A DNA stretch of 64,000 nucleotides from Paramecium octaurelia. Lineage: Eukaryota > Ciliophora > Oligohymenophorea > Peniculida > Parameciidae. This document shows, piece after piece, positions 1-12,846 of this stretch; the first letter of the stretch is position 1, and each line of letters begins with the position of its first letter. The stretch covers positions 249,069 to 313,068 of the forward strand of contig CAJJDP010000098.1 in assembly GCA_905182995.1 (NCBI GenBank). The letters run 5' to 3'. Both the position numbers and the translations under genes were made by a program. Below the pieces are notes generated by a model, which ran no database searches, was not told the DNA's origin, and worked only from the letters and a program-made list of their open reading frames with translations.

Positions 1-3
1 TAG

Positions 4-420
4 CGATTAATGAAAAATCATGTTATGCAAAGCTTCTAGAAATTAAATTCCGTTTTGTACAAGAGTTTCTTTGTTTTTGTATATTATTGACTGTATTAAC
101 TTTATATGAAAAATTGATTCAATTTGCCTAAGAAGATGGTGGTTTTAGAATCTTTTTCTAATATACTTTGTTTTCTAATCATAAAGAGATGCAATAGATA
201 ATCAACAAACAATTTATGAACCATTAAAAGATGATGTTACTTCCTAGCACTATAGTATTTAGAAATATATTTTAGCCAAAGTAAAAAATCATCGTAGTTG
301 GTTTAGTAAAAATGTATATCATCTAATTCATTAAAAATGCTTTGGTTTAAAATCTTTTAATGCAGAATATTATATAATTCAAAATCTCAATTTTAACCTA
401 TTTTAATTCTTAAACACAAA
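4..420 (+). other. possible 3' part of an unidentified gene (weak)
   Basis: Read with TGA as the only stop, the plus frame is open from the window edge to about 1.0 kb, but beyond 644 it only shadows the minus-strand gene. The first 50 or so codons look somewhat protein-like, with a hydrophobic stretch around 85-125. In AT-rich DNA with one stop codon, long open frames arise by chance, so this may be intergenic. No start or recognisable motif is visible. Confidence 0.2.
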
Positions 421-643
421 GTTCTCACTAATATTCTTTAACAGATCTAAACTATGCTTACTAAAAGTTACATTTTTTAGGGTTATTTAGTATAAAATTG
501 AATTATATTTGTTAATAAATTATCAATTAATTTACATTTAGTGTTGAAATTGGAAGCTTTTATTTTGGCTACTTTCCTACTATTATTTATGAAACTATTA
601 ATTATGTTGAAAAATTAATTATATATATCTTAAATATTCATAT

Positions 644-3600
644 TCAAAACAATAAAATTTAGCGATGTATCTGTTTTTTTTATTTTCCATTTTCCCGCAA
701 TTGTTTATACATCCAAAAGGAAAAATCTTTAGCAAGGTTTATAATTGGTAGTGCTATAATAAACGATAAAAGGAATATGTTAATCCACCCGGTAATAATT
801 TTATTTTCAACTGAAAAATAAATAGGAAAATCTTTGGTATATATTAAGCAAATGAAGATAAATAATAATATTGATCCATCTGACAAAATTATTGAAATAA
901 AATTATTTAATTACAGATTGCTTCTTTTTTTCTTTAAAATTATCAGCATTGAGATCAAACAATTAGCGAACAATATAGCTATTTGGATAATTTCACTCTG
1001 ATCAATGAAAATCAAAGCATAAAGCAGAATAATCTACTTAATTAAATCAAATGCTACGAATCGTTATTCAAGATTTTAGCACTTATGACTTTTCATAATC
1101 ATTGTACCTATACCCATTGATTTAAGTATTAAATATCCATAAAAAGCTAAGATTTAACTAGCAAGAACAATTGAAATGAGTTTTCTATTTGAATAATTTT
1201 CAAATGATTTTAAGTAGAGAAAACACTTGAAAATAAGATCCCAACCATTAATAATCATTAAATTGGTTATCTATTAACTATAATGATATTGTTGAACTTT
1301 AATTAAGGATCTGCTTACTTTATATAATTATTAATATGTTCGCAATATAAAACTGGAGTTGATTTTAGATTGCAAAAAAGTCAAGCAGGTAAACAATTTT
1401 ATATTCATCATAATTTAGTAAAGAAATCTGTAAAAGAAACTCTTAGATATTATAAATAGTAATAAAAATCAAACCTTAAATCATTTAAGGGATGATGTTT
1501 GATAACAAATCTGCATTTTAGTCATATTATAGGAATTTACCCAATGAGGGACTCATATAATTTAGTGGAACAAATTAATTTAAAATTTCCTCAAAGTTGA
1601 TTAATTCATAAAGTAGTGAAAAAGTTATTTGATCGCTTATTTGAAAGAAAATTTCTAAATTTATAGGAAAAGTAACTTTGAGGTATCTAAGATATGAAAA
1701 TTATTGTAAAACGTCCAACATTTTAAAAAGAATATCTGGTTATCCTATGAGGAAAAAACAACCTCCAATTGCTATTTGACCATAAATGAAAAAGGAATTA
1801 ATATTTTTGATTTTGTTGCTTTGTTCTCTTTATTTTGGTGTTAAATATTATGAAAACTCCAGTTGTAATTCATATTACAATTATTGCATCTTCTCATTAT
1901 CATTATTAAGAATAGTAGCATTTAAATCTATAATTAAGAGTGGTTTAGATAAAGTTTAGGTATTAATTTCAATTTATATTATATAATAAGCCTCTTAAAC
2001 TTTTCCTTCTAAAGGCTCTTCTTTCTCTACATATGTCAATAGATATTCAGAGTTTGAAATATTAAGGATGTTGAAGACCAAAGATTCAGTTAGATTACAT
2101 CCTTTGAGTACTTTTATTTCTTATGAAAATTACAAAAGAACTAATTATTTGTTATTTTATATAGATAAGAACTTAGAAATTAATTAAGGAGGGTTAATTA
2201 TCTTACAAAAAGTATTTTTTTGCAATATTTAAATGCAGCTCCAACCAGGTTCTACAGCACAATTAAAACAGCCATCTAATAAATCATTATTTCCATCATC
2301 ACACTCTTCTTAGTCTTATAATTTAGCATCACCACAACTGCTTTGATATTGAGAACACTAGCCTCCTTTGCAATCCAAAAAATTTTATTCAAAAGAGTAT
2401 TTACAATTAAAGCAACCATCAAATTCAATGTCATTACCATCATCACACTCTTCAAATGCTGTAACTATAGAATCTCCACATATTTATTTGCAATTTTCGT
2501 CTACAAAATAAAATCCAATTCCATAAGTTTTTTGACAATTCAATTTGCATATACCTTTTTCACAAATTTCGCATCCTTCCTCACAAACTAATTTACATTC
2601 ATGACATTCTTCACTATTATTATTGCCATCATCACATTCTTCTAAATCTGGTAACACTATTTTATCCCCACATATAGGATTGCACACACCATTCTTCAAC
2701 TAAAATCCTATTTAACAAACACAACATCCATCTTCACAGAAATTCTCAGTAACTGGAACTACCCCTTCTTAACAAATTGGTAAACATAGTTTCCTCTTTT
2801 CATCATATTTATATCCAAATTCACATTTTTCACAAATTCCATAGTTACACTCGTCGCAATGTTTAATGCATTAATATTTGCATTCAAAACATCCATCAAA
2901 AGGACTAAAATTATCATCATCGCATTCTTCATATCCATCAATTTTGTTATTTCCACAAACAGGGTAACACAATTACTCTATTAGATTAAGTTCCCATCCT
3001 TGCAGACATTATAGACACTCCTTATCAAAATAATCCTAACAACCAGATATAAATGGAAAAAAAGTTTCCTCCAAGTGATAATTTATTTAGTATTAAAATA
3101 GTAATTATTGAGTATCTTGATCCCACCTTGAATATAGTCGTAAATTGAATTCCGCTATTCCATATTTCTGAATCAAATGAATTATGAATGTCCCATTATT
3201 GTAAACTTCAAAAATGATATCATTATGAAATGAAAGATTTTATCTATGATATAAAGATTTCTGATTACCTTAAAATAGGAGTGGTTATGGTTGTTTGAAC
3301 TAAATCTAAAATGAGGATTGAGTCACATTTTTAGCATTCATAATTCTAACTAAATTCATTAATTTAACTATTGAAAATAATTTTATTCGAGAAAAGACCA
3401 AGAGGAAATCTATGATTCATAGTTTGCCAGGTCTAGCAATCAGATTTTAAAGGGCCGGTGCAATATGAACATTCAATTGAGCACAAATCTAAGCTTAATT
3501 GCATCTATTACATTCCCCATTAGATCTAGTGTATTTCAATTAATTACTCGATTATATTCATGATATTTAAATTTAACAAACACTATTGCTTAAACAATAT

Positions 3601-4045
3601 TATGTCCTAATGTAAATGAAACCAATTTAATAGTTTCATTTTGATTTGTCAACCCACAATAATTTGATTATTCAATAACTTACGAAGATACAGATTATGC
3701 ATAATCCTCTTAATCCAATTAAACTTCTATATCTGTAATTGAGGATGCATCTATACTATTGTAAATTATTAGAAATACATCCAAATCCAGAAATCTAACC
3801 TCAGTTAATAATGGGGTTGCAAACCACTAAAAATTCTTTTAATGACTGTGTTTTCATTAAATGAGCTTATTCCACCTAACATTGCTACACCTCCGCAGTT
3901 CGTTGTGAATTGAGATTGTGAATTTTATATTAACCAACCTAAGAATATTATTCACTTCAATACCATCAAGATTACCATCATTCTTTGCAATATATGTATA
4001 CGTTGCACTAATTATCGTAAATTGAACAATAAGAATAGAAAACAT
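644..4045 (-). CDS. cysteine-rich surface protein with multi-pass C-terminus
   Basis: The start at 4045 begins with a hydrophobic signal peptide (MFSILIVQFTIISA). A lectin-like region without repeats follows to about 3.0 kb. A cysteine-rich block lies at about 2.95-2.25 kb, built of repeats of the type CGD...ECDDGNN...C (DUF4215 / Myxococcus Cys-rich repeat style, grouped with IGFBP/furin-like Cys-rich folds in ciliates). The C-terminal third (about 1.9-0.7 kb) contains several transmembrane helices, for example ILLYALIF...IIQIAILFANCLISMLIIL and LLFIFICLIY. TAA/TAG are glutamines throughout. The true stop is TGA at 644-646, 12 codons past the first TAA. Several short introns are needed; one follows codon 47 or so (near 3.9 kb). 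Family knowledge: ciliates carry many such proteins at the cell surface; ligands are unknown. It shares its architecture with the giant gene at 39.3-48.4 kb. Exon structure is not fully resolved. Confidence 0.75.
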
Positions 4046-4292
4046 CTAAATATTAAAATTTGTGCAAAAAAAATTTAGATTAATTGATTAAATTTGAAAT
4101 TTTATGTATTAATATACCAAAGAAAACTCTAATATGATAATTTGAATTATTTCAGGATTTGGTATTTTGTATTTCAAATCCCATATTCTTTACGATAGTA
4201 ATAATGATTGTCCATTAAAAAATAAAAAATCCATGCAAATATAAATTGTAAAAATAGTTTAGAATGTAAAATCTAGAATGAATTACAAAATG

Positions 4293-4631
4293 ATGCTATC
4301 AAAACTATCCAAAAATGAATCTTAATAAATAATATCCGAAATTTTACTATCACTTCATTTTTTATATCATTTTTTCTATGATCGAGAGAATAGTTTGATT
4401 ACTCTAATCTAGTATCTAGTAGAAGTCAGTCCAAAAAGTGGTAAGAAGCACTAGAAAAATTTAGATCCTTTTTTAGTTAAGAATTTAAGAATCCTATAGT
4501 TTATGAAAGATAAGCTAATATCAAGTTCTTTTAGTATATCAAATTATTTATAAAAAATAATATTTCTAATAAACCTATCAATAATTATTTATTGGAACTT
4601 AAATCGGTCGATATTAATTATTTTACTGTGA
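4293..4631 (+). CDS. hypothetical 112-residue ORF
   Basis: ATG at 4293 opens 112 codons before TGA at 4629-4631 when TAA/TAG are Gln. The composition looks protein-like (starts MLSKLSKNESQQIISEILL; a hydrophobic stretch near the C-terminus, KIIFLINLSIIIYW). It sits alone between two minus-strand genes and converges on the ABC transporter. No family was recognised. It could be chance in AT-rich DNA or one exon of a larger gene. Confidence 0.35.
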
Positions 4632-4832
4632 TTTTATTAAATTCATTAAATAATAAATAAAAACTTTTGATAAAAATAAAGTCATTGAAATAAAAAAATT
4701 GAACTCATCTGTGAAGTTTTTTAAAAAATACTTAAAGTTTAAGATGTAAATTCAGTCTATAATATAGATAATGTAAAATTCATTTTAGAGAAATCTTTAT
4801 AATATTTATTAACATTCTTAAAATTACTAATT

Positions 4833-7800
4833 TCATAATACTTCATTTTTAATTACTTCTTAATATATATTATAAAAAATTGATAACGGATTATTTAGCA
4901 AAACTTAGGTTAAACCCTCTTCAACTAGTTATCCATTATCTATTACTATAATTCTATATAATTATATCACATAATTACCTATCACATAACATAATGGTGT
5001 TTATACGATGGGCAATAATTAAAACAGTGCAGTTTTAGAATGAATTTGAAATCACTTTTTGTATTTTTTATTCAGTTTCTATATCAATGTTTGCTGTGGC
5101 TTCATCTATTAAAACAATCTTTGCTCTCTTTAATATAGCTCTAGCAATGCATATTAGTTGTTTTTCACCAGCACTTAAATTGTCACCACTTTCACTGATC
5201 ATCGTCTCTAAGCCATTTCTTTGATTAATTAAATTAGTTAGACAACAATCGTTAAGTACCTGTTTAATTTAGTCATCATTAAACTATTGTAACGGATCTA
5301 AATTTTATCTGATGGATCCATTAAATATAATAGCATCTTACTAAATAGAAGTGATTGAATTTCTAAGTTTTTCCAGAGAGATCTAAGAGATGTTTATATT
5401 ATCTATTAATATTTGACCTTCCTGGGCTTCTAAAATCCTTAATAAACTAAGTGCTATAGTAGATTTACCTGCTCCTGTTCTTCCAACAATGCCTATCTTT
5501 TCATTCTTATGGATTGTAAATGAGAAGTACTTAAGAGCTAAAGGTAAATCAGGTCTATATTTGACAGCTAGATTATCAAATGAAATAATTCCATGTTTTG
5601 GCCAGTCTGGTTCTACTTCTAAGGTATAAGTGCTTTTTTCTTAAGGGATCTTAGTGAAATCCAAACACCTTTCAAAGGAGATCATATTATTTTCTAAGAT
5701 ACTTAATGTATCAATAGTTGACTAGATTAGAGCATCTAAATTGGCTACATACGTCAAAATCAACCCAATAAAGGATGCATTATTTTGGAAAAGAACACAA
5801 TAAGTGATAGCAGTCATGTTAACGATCAAACTTGAGAAGCCTAACACTTAAGTAAACCAACAGTTAGCAACGGTGGAAACATAAATAATTTATCTATTTT
5901 AATCTAGCTTTTAGCTGAAAGTTGTCAGAAATAAATTGGACTTCTAATAAGCTCTAATAATAGTTAATCCTTGCAAGGATTCAACAAAATAACTGAGTAT
6001 TGGACTTTTTGTAATTAATTCAAGTCTTTATAACTCTCTACTAGCTTGCATGTAGATATTCTTGATTTTCAAACTAAGATAAAAGAATATTATAAAAGGT
6101 GGTACGATTAATTTAGTACTTGTAATAATGGCAAGTAAAGTGGCACTAATGATTTAACTTAATTTAGTAGAAAATAAAGAGATATTGATGTTTATATCGA
6201 TATCAAGTGAGTTAATGTCTTTGGTTAATCTATTCATGATTCTGCCGATTGGGATTCTTTCAAAGAATTCGCATTAAGGAGCTTTTAGCAATGATTCAAT
6301 TATTTCGTTATGTATTCTAGATGCTGATTTAAGACTTGAATTGACAACAGAAACTGCTCTGGCATAGGCGAATAAGGCTTAAAAAATGCCTAGTAAAAAG
6401 TAGACGCTTAAATAAACATAACTATTATGATCTTGACTATTAGTATCTGATGCCCATTTTGCAATCCAGAAATTAGAGATGAGTTATGAAATAATCCACA
6501 AAATCATAATTAGAATTAGTACTGAATAGTTCTTAAGACCTCCATTATACATAAAATACTTTTAATATACTTCAAAATTAACCTCTCCTACCTATCGATC
6601 TTCCTTCAAAATAATATCTTCAGTTTTTGCTTTGTTTCTTTTTGCTAATGTTGGTTAGATAGTTTATCTAGATTCATTATTCTTCTTTGGATCTAATTAT
6701 AAACATTTTGAATTATCAGATTTTAAAATATTATTTTACTCAATCTCTTTGAATTTAGTACTCTATGAGATTTTTTCGAAATTCCCTTCATCTATAATCT
6801 CACCATTTTGAAGTAAATAAATATAGTCAGTAAATTGAGAGTAATTCAATGCATGAGTGGATAAGACTCTTGTTTTGGATGATAAATGTTTAAGAAAACA
6901 TTCCTTCATAATAAAGTTTCCAACATGTACATCCAAAGCACTTAATGGATCGTCTAGCAACAGAATTTATGCTCCACTGTAAATGGCTCTTGCTAAACTG
7001 ATTCTTGCTTTTTATCCACCTGACAAATTGATGCCTTTTTCACCTATCATTGTTAGATCTCCATCAATTAAGACTTCTAAATCTTGTGATAGACATGAAT
7101 AATATATTGCTTGATTATATACATCTTAATTAAATTGTCTTCCAAAAGTGATATTGTCTCTTACAGTTCCATTTTGAATCCAGGCTTTTTATCCTACATA
7201 TGCCAAAGTACCAGAGATTTAAATTTTTGGACTCTTTTCATTAAAATCATACACCATTTCTCCAAGCAAACCCTAAATAAATGAAGATTTGCCTGATCCT
7301 ACATCGCCTATAATAGAAATAAATGCTCCTTTCTTAATGTTGAATGACACATCCTTTAATATCTTTTATTAATCTTTATTCCAACTAAAGTTACCGTTTT
7401 AGATTTGAATAGAAAATTCTGCATTATCACATTGGGAGATGCATTCATCCATTATTTCTTGAGTTTCAAAAAAATTACTCAACCTTTTTAATGATAATGA
7501 TATTTCTAATAAAGCATTAATTGATATTGGGAACAGTTATAAATTGGATGCCAACATCAACAAAAGACTTATAATGGGAAATACCTTAGCTGGAGTTAAT
7601 TAATTTCCCAAATATATATAGAGTCCAAAACTTAAACTTAATATTAATTGAGGTGATAACCAACCAAAAAATACATTCAATGAATAACACTCCAGTCTTT
7701 TATCAATACATTTTCTTTCTATTTCTCTTAATTATTCTATTTTCGATTTAAATATTGATTCATATGAATTTATTTTTATAAATTTAATTTATTAAAATAC

Positions 7801-8597
7801 TTCATTTGTTTATTTGATTCTATTATCCTTACTCAATAACACTTGTTTTTAAGTTTATAAAATGTGTCTACCCAGATAATTGTTTATTACTAATGTTAAT
7901 ATAATTATTGCAATTCCAACCATCACAGAAATCCCAATTTATTAATAGATAAAAATCAAAGTAATAACTAAATACATTGTACAGATTCCATACTTGTCTA
8001 AATTGGCATTATGATGATATTCATAAGGTTATTTACAGCTGTTATTATCTTCTATGCATCGATTTGCATCAAATTGGTTATTTCACCAATCGTACGTTAT
8101 GTGTTACTTAACATCGATATTCTTAGACATTTACTCATAATCTTTATACTTAATATTGACATTGCATCATATCCAACCAGTCTCTTTTGATATTAATTTT
8201 ATTACCATCTGCAATTTCAAATGGGTAGCTGAAAGTAAACTCATTACTTTCAACATTAATATCACCCCAATCATAATCAAACCATCAATCATGCTCTTCT
8301 CTTCTTTCTACACATAAGTGAGTATTTGTCTAATGACAAATGGCATCACTAGTTAAGCAGAGAGTTAAACAATTTGTATCAAGAAAATTACGGTCAAACG
8401 TTCTTTAAATATTAAATAATCCTTACTCCAGAAGAATAGGATTAGCTATTTCATCAATCCATACTGATTGCTTTGAAATTAATAGAATTGCCAAAATAGT
8501 GCTTCCGATGGGGTTTACTCCTCGTACTCCTCGATTTCTTCCTCTGTCAACTGATGCTCCTATGCAATCTATCATATTCATAGGCTCTCACTTTCAT
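4833..8597 (-). CDS. ABC transporter, ABCC/MRP subfamily (full transporter)
   Basis: A full-length exporter in the order TMD1-NBD1-TMD2-NBD2. NBD1 shows Walker [10 protein letters not shown] (about 7.29 kb), signature [14 protein letters not shown] and Walker [12 protein letters not shown] (about 6.95 kb). Walker B ends in Asp rather than the catalytic Glu, as is usual for ABCC NBD1. NBD2 has Walker A GRTGAGKS (about 5.47 kb), signature NLSAGEKQ, Walker [12 protein letters not shown] and H-loop IIAHR. This predicts one canonical and one degenerate ATP site. TMD2 contains the typical [13 protein letters not shown] segment. Size (about 1,238 aa) fits short MRPs without TMD0. A 25-nt intron at 4954-4978 splits the last exon. 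The start is less certain: ATG at 8597 followed by a 23-nt intron fits the frame arithmetic exactly. Substrate (lipid, organic anion or drug conjugate) cannot be inferred. Confidence 0.92.
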
Positions 8598-9134
8598 TAA
8601 TGAATATATCTTAACAAATAGTAGTTTGTCTTGACATGTTTATTTATAATCTTTTATGGTTAAAATCTCATCCTCAAAAGTTAATCGCTAGGCTTAACAA
8701 TTCATTTGAATTTAATAATTAAATATCAACTAATTAAGAGAAGGTATTCCAGTAATTTAATTTAGGTTATATACGTTTAGCTCCATAATTTTATTATATT
8801 TACTATAAAGGAAATGTATTTTATTATAACCTCAATGTTATCAATAATTGATATTTTTAAATTGAGAAAAGTGGAGTATTCATATAATTTAATTAAGTGA
8901 AATATTACTCATTATAATTTTCATCATTTAATCAAGCACATTAAGTTTATTGATAAATAAACAATTTGCTCTATTTTTTATTTTAGAAACCAAAATATAC
9001 GCATTTTGAGAAATAATGCAAATTCACCAAGTGTATATTTTTATAAAATAAATAATAATGAATAGAAACGAACAACTATAATTTTATCGAAATCATTAGG
9101 TACAATATTTACAACTTTGGAGTAATTAAAAATT
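8598..9134. other. AT-rich intergenic stretch
   Basis: Upstream of the ABC transporter start. I see no convincing coding frame, RNA gene or repeat. It presumably holds the promoter of the transporter and perhaps that of the ORF at 9135. Confidence 0.5.
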
Positions 9135-9407
9135 ATGTTCTAATTTTAATATAATAAATCAGATGAGCAATTTGAACAAAATCATCAGTTTTCTATCAAA
9201 AAGAAATTGGCAACATGTAAACAAGTTAGATTATTGGAAATTCATAATCTGAAGAAGCTTATAATTACTAATTTAAACGAATCTGATAATTTGAAGGGTT
9301 ATTTCTTATTACACTTTAGAAGGGAGAAACAACAAATAAGTCTTAAATTAATCTTCATGCTTTTAATACTCCCAACAGAAAACCCACCTATTATAACTTA
9401 AATGTGA
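9135..9407 (+). CDS. hypothetical 90-residue ORF
   Basis: ATG at 9135, TGA at 9405-9407; three TAA codons are read as Gln. The composition is protein-like and basic in the middle (KKKLATCKQVRLLEIHNLKK). The C-terminal half is hydrophobic and ends in ENPPIITQM. No motif was recognised and there is no close neighbour on this strand. It could be the last exon of a longer gene. Confidence 0.35.
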
Positions 9408-9617
9408 TTATAAATAAAATCTCATAATAATTGAAATCCATCAAAGAAGTCATATTTTTTGTTTATATAAAATCTAATATGCTTAACTTAATTTCATAAG
9501 CAGTGGAGAAAGAATTATAAAAATATTAAAAAGTGATTAACAATTATAAAGAATGCTTTATATATAATTTAACATGATCGCCATGCACGATCGAATAAAT
9601 AATAAATTAAATCGATA

Positions 9618-9830
9618 TCAGAAACTCCTTCTTTTTGGTTATGATTCAATAAGTTGATTTAAAATATCAAATGGTTATTCTTAATTAGGCTTTTCTTATT
9701 ATTGTTTGATTTCTTAATTGTTGTCAAGACCAAATAACTTTTCATATTAAGCTGTCAAATTGGATTCTAATTATCTAATCTTATCTCTATCATTATTAAA
9801 TTAATCGGACAAACCTCTTTCTCTTGACAT
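9618..9830 (-). CDS. small Gln-rich coiled-coil protein (70 aa)
   Basis: An uninterrupted frame from ATG 9830 to TGA 9618-9620. It is rich in charged residues and glutamines, many encoded by TAA. It reads MSRERGLSDQFNNDRDKIRQ at the N-terminus, then a heptad-like LESNLTAQYEKLF and QPFDILNQLIESQ. The dense use of TAA as Gln and the amphipathic pattern argue for a real gene despite its size. No family is recognised; the fold is probably a short helical adaptor. It is flanked on both sides by about 200 nt without other good frames. Confidence 0.5.
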
Positions 9831-10016
9831 TTAATTTATTTTAAAATAATTTATATTTAATAATTATTAAAATAAGTGCTTTTGCATGTGCATGAACTCC
9901 CTTAAAAGTTAAATTTTTATCACAGATTCATTTGCAAATTTTACTTTTTAGATCATAATAAAAAATTAAAAAATTCAATAAGTTTTACTTTAGATTCAAT
10001 TTTAAGTATCTCATAA

Positions 10017-10384
10017 TCAATATAGTATAAAATTATTTCCATCATCGCCTATTAGATTATGTAGAAATATTCTATTAGAATGATCCTCCTTAAACTCATA
10101 TATAGAAAACCTAAAATAATAGATATATAAAGCATCCATTGTTTTCATTGATTTTATATCCAAAATATTCTCAATATTTAATGTATACACCAATCATTAC
10201 TCTAGAGCATTAACCATCATCATAATACCAAGGTCCTTATTACATTGACATGGTGATAGTCTTAGAAATCTACAGAAATTCAATCTAATTCAATCTTTAA
10301 ATTTTCTTACCGTTTAATAATGTTCCTTTTACTTTAATTAAAATATATTGTGATAGAGCTGGCGCATTGTAAATTAAGTATCAT
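10017..10384 (-). pseudogene. possible small gene interrupted by one in-frame TGA
   Basis: From ATG 10384 a frame runs through a plausible 26-nt intron into about 90 further codons ending at TGA 10017-10019. One internal TGA sits in the middle, near 10.19 kb. The part after it looks protein-like (IENILDIKSMKTMDALYIYY, then DHSNRIFLHNLIGDDGNN). Either the gene is decayed, an intron boundary was missed, or the frame is fortuitous. No family was recognised. Confidence 0.3.
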
Positions 10385-10689
10385 AAATATTTACGTGATA
10401 AAATTATTGTAAGGATATTAGGATAATTAACAATATCATGTAACCTTGTTAATTTTTGTCAAATTATCATACTTGTTTAAATGATATGTTATCTTAATTT
10501 TATTAACATTTTAATTAAAATCTATCAAAGAAAAGTAGAAGTATTAAGAATCAAAGAGAAAAGATTCCAAAATTATATATCTAAAATGTAAATGAATTTT
10601 AATTGAAATTTAAAACAAATATGTTTAAATGATTCCATAATTGAATATAATACATTATGTAATTAATGTGAATGCAATAATAATACTAT

Positions 10690-12282
10690 TCATTGGATAG
10701 ATTAAGTAAAGTATCCTCCTTTGTAATCATATCTCTTTTCAGATGAATTTCTTAATATAGATATTGATAGAATACATAATTTAATCTGCTTGTACTGGAT
10801 TAAACCATGTCTATTGAAATTCGCCTTCAAAAAGCATTTTGTCTTTTTCTTATTACGCCTCATAATAATTTCCTTGCTTAGTAAAGAGAAAATACCTTCA
10901 AGCAAAGAAATCAAATCAGGTCGAAATCTGCTATCTGAGGGAGGCAACAAAGGGTTGTGTTTATTGAATTCAAGTTCTTTCTCATCTTTTTAAAACAATA
11001 TCAACTCTTCATTATAATAGTTATTAGCAATTAGCTTTACTCTTTTTACAATTATATAGTACTTTATCAGTGGTTCCAGAGATAGAGAATTACCCAACAA
11101 TTGCCTTAATTTAATTGGATCTGATTTCAATTTCATGTTTGATTCCCTTAAAGTCTATTATAAATTTGCCTTCAATAACAATTTCTGGTTTTTGAGTTAC
11201 TAAATTCCTAATAGAAATAAAATGATTGGTTGAATAGATTTTATAAGTGTCTAGATTTTTCTTGAAAGAAATAAACAAGGATTTGAACAAATTAATATCA
11301 AGGATCAAATTGTCAAATGAGAACTTATATTCAATTTATCCATTGTAATCAAGACTTGGAGATGTGGCAAAGAAGGCAATTGTATTTTCATTGATTTGCT
11401 ATGATAAATACTTGTAAGTATCAACAATTTCAAAGGTTTCATTGATCTTAGAAGGAAGAGGCAATAATTTTGGAATAGCAGAATATTGTGATATAAGAAA
11501 TCCAAAGATTAAAGCAATTTTGAAATCAGGATCCCTGATTGAACTTGCTCTATCTAAAATTGATATGTATTTCATTTGAGTAGCTACTTATTACAACATT
11601 GTTGATGGTTAATGGAGATAGACTAGGTATTTATTTGATAGTATACTTGGCAATTTCATTTGGTAAATGTTGTTATTTAGAATTTGATGTTTTACAGTGC
11701 CCCATACATTGTACTATTGTTATTTGAGTTTCTATGATTTTTTGATTTATGGTGCTGGTTTCAAACTCTGAGTATGTATTGAATTGATAGATTGACAGCT
11801 TTGAAATTCTGGTTAAGCTGATTAATAAAGTAGATCTACGATTTCACTTAATTTATCTAAATATGAATTTTATCAATACCAATGAAGGTTGATCCATAGG
11901 ATTACAATCTTTCAGAATAGGAATTTAGATTTGGATTTTACTCAATAGTTTTATTCACAAATTTAAGGGTGCTTTCGAATTGATATTGTAATGATCTTAC
12001 TTTCTCTAATTCATCTTCCAAATGCAATTTCTGATTCTACTTTTAGATGCAATCAAACCAAACATCCTTCTCGAAGTTATTTTCAAATAATAATATAATC
12101 TTTTCAATTCCTGTAGTGATATTTATTTGACACTCTCTCTTCTCGACTTTGGCTATTGATAAATGTATTTGTCCAATCACACGATTTCCTTTCTTCTTAC
12201 AATACAACAGCACAGAGTCGTGAAGAATGAAATAGTATTTTTAAGTTGAGAAACCGATTTGACAATTAAGCAATCCTTCCAT
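10690..12282 (-). CDS. oxysterol-binding protein-related protein (PH + ORD)
   Basis: The protein (513 aa) begins with a pleckstrin-homology domain (about residues 1-100: strands ending CKKKGNRVIGQIHLS and a terminal helix with WFDCIQ). A linker and then the OSBP-related lipid-transfer domain follow. The domain is recognised by LPSILSNKYLVYLHQPSTML, QMKYISILDRAS, and the C-terminal signature LPPSDSRFRPDLISLLEG. The usual fingerprint EQVSHHPP is replaced by a diverged SQQINENTIA, so sterol or phosphoinositide exchange may be altered. Two introns are required and give an exact frame: 23 nt at 11857-11879 (ends TAG) and 28 nt at 11035-11062 (ends AAG). Family role: lipid transfer at membrane contact sites. 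It shares an 87-nt divergent intergenic region with the gene starting at 12370. Confidence 0.85.
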
Positions 12283-12369
12283 TTTATAATAATATAGAAT
12301 TTAATGTGTTAGCTTATAATTATGACTCATCTGGGGCATTTTAATATATAATATAATAAATTAATATAT

Positions 12370-12763
12370 ATGGCGATCGAGACAGAGGTGTTGTATGCAC
12401 TTTACTCATTATATCAGAAGAATTTGATTACCTATGAACAAAAGGGGATGATCAAAGGTAACTTACTCACTCAAACAAGATATGTTGATACAAAATGATT
12501 TTGTGCTGAGAGCTTCTATTGCCAATTGTGACACCTAGTGTTTGTTGTAACATCGCATTTTAGAATTACTCACAGGTTTTCAGATGGTTTTATTCCATTT
12601 AGATTAAGAATCACCTCGAAATTCGACTTGCATCAGTCCTTTGAAAAGAATGCCTTCTTGCAGCACTACTCACAGTCGGCAAAGGATTAAAAGTGCAATT
12701 CAAAATCCAAATTAAAAAAAAACAATATCAAGATAAAGATCAAATTCTTTGACAGCAATTTGA
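12370..12763 (+). CDS. hypothetical protein, 123 aa
   Basis: ATG at 12370 (MAIETEVLYALYSLYQKN) leads after 29 codons into a 22-nt intron (12458-12479, ends AAG). The frame then continues to TGA 12761-12763. The N-terminal half is helical and compact (YEQKGMIKDMLIQNDFVLRA, then CDTQCLLQHRILELL). The C-terminus is Ser/Arg/Gln-rich and probably disordered (for example SPLKRMPSCSTTHSRQR). That pattern resembles small regulatory proteins with phosphorylation sites, but no family is recognised. It is transcribed divergently from the oxysterol-binding protein gene. Confidence 0.6.
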
Positions 12764-12846
12764 TATTCAGTCCTCACTATTTAGTTTTGATATTTATGTT
12801 TTAATATATTAATTTATTAAGTTTTTAAAATTGCTCTTATAAAAAA

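Noticed and set aside
680..886. Stop of the first gene at the TAA near 680
   Set aside because: TAA is Gln in this genome. The frame continues 12 codons to TGA at 644-646.
4..1000. Very long plus-strand open frame at the window start
   Set aside because: From 644 on it is antisense to the Cys-rich membrane protein, whose helices are clear. With TGA as the only stop, long spurious frames are expected in AT-rich DNA.
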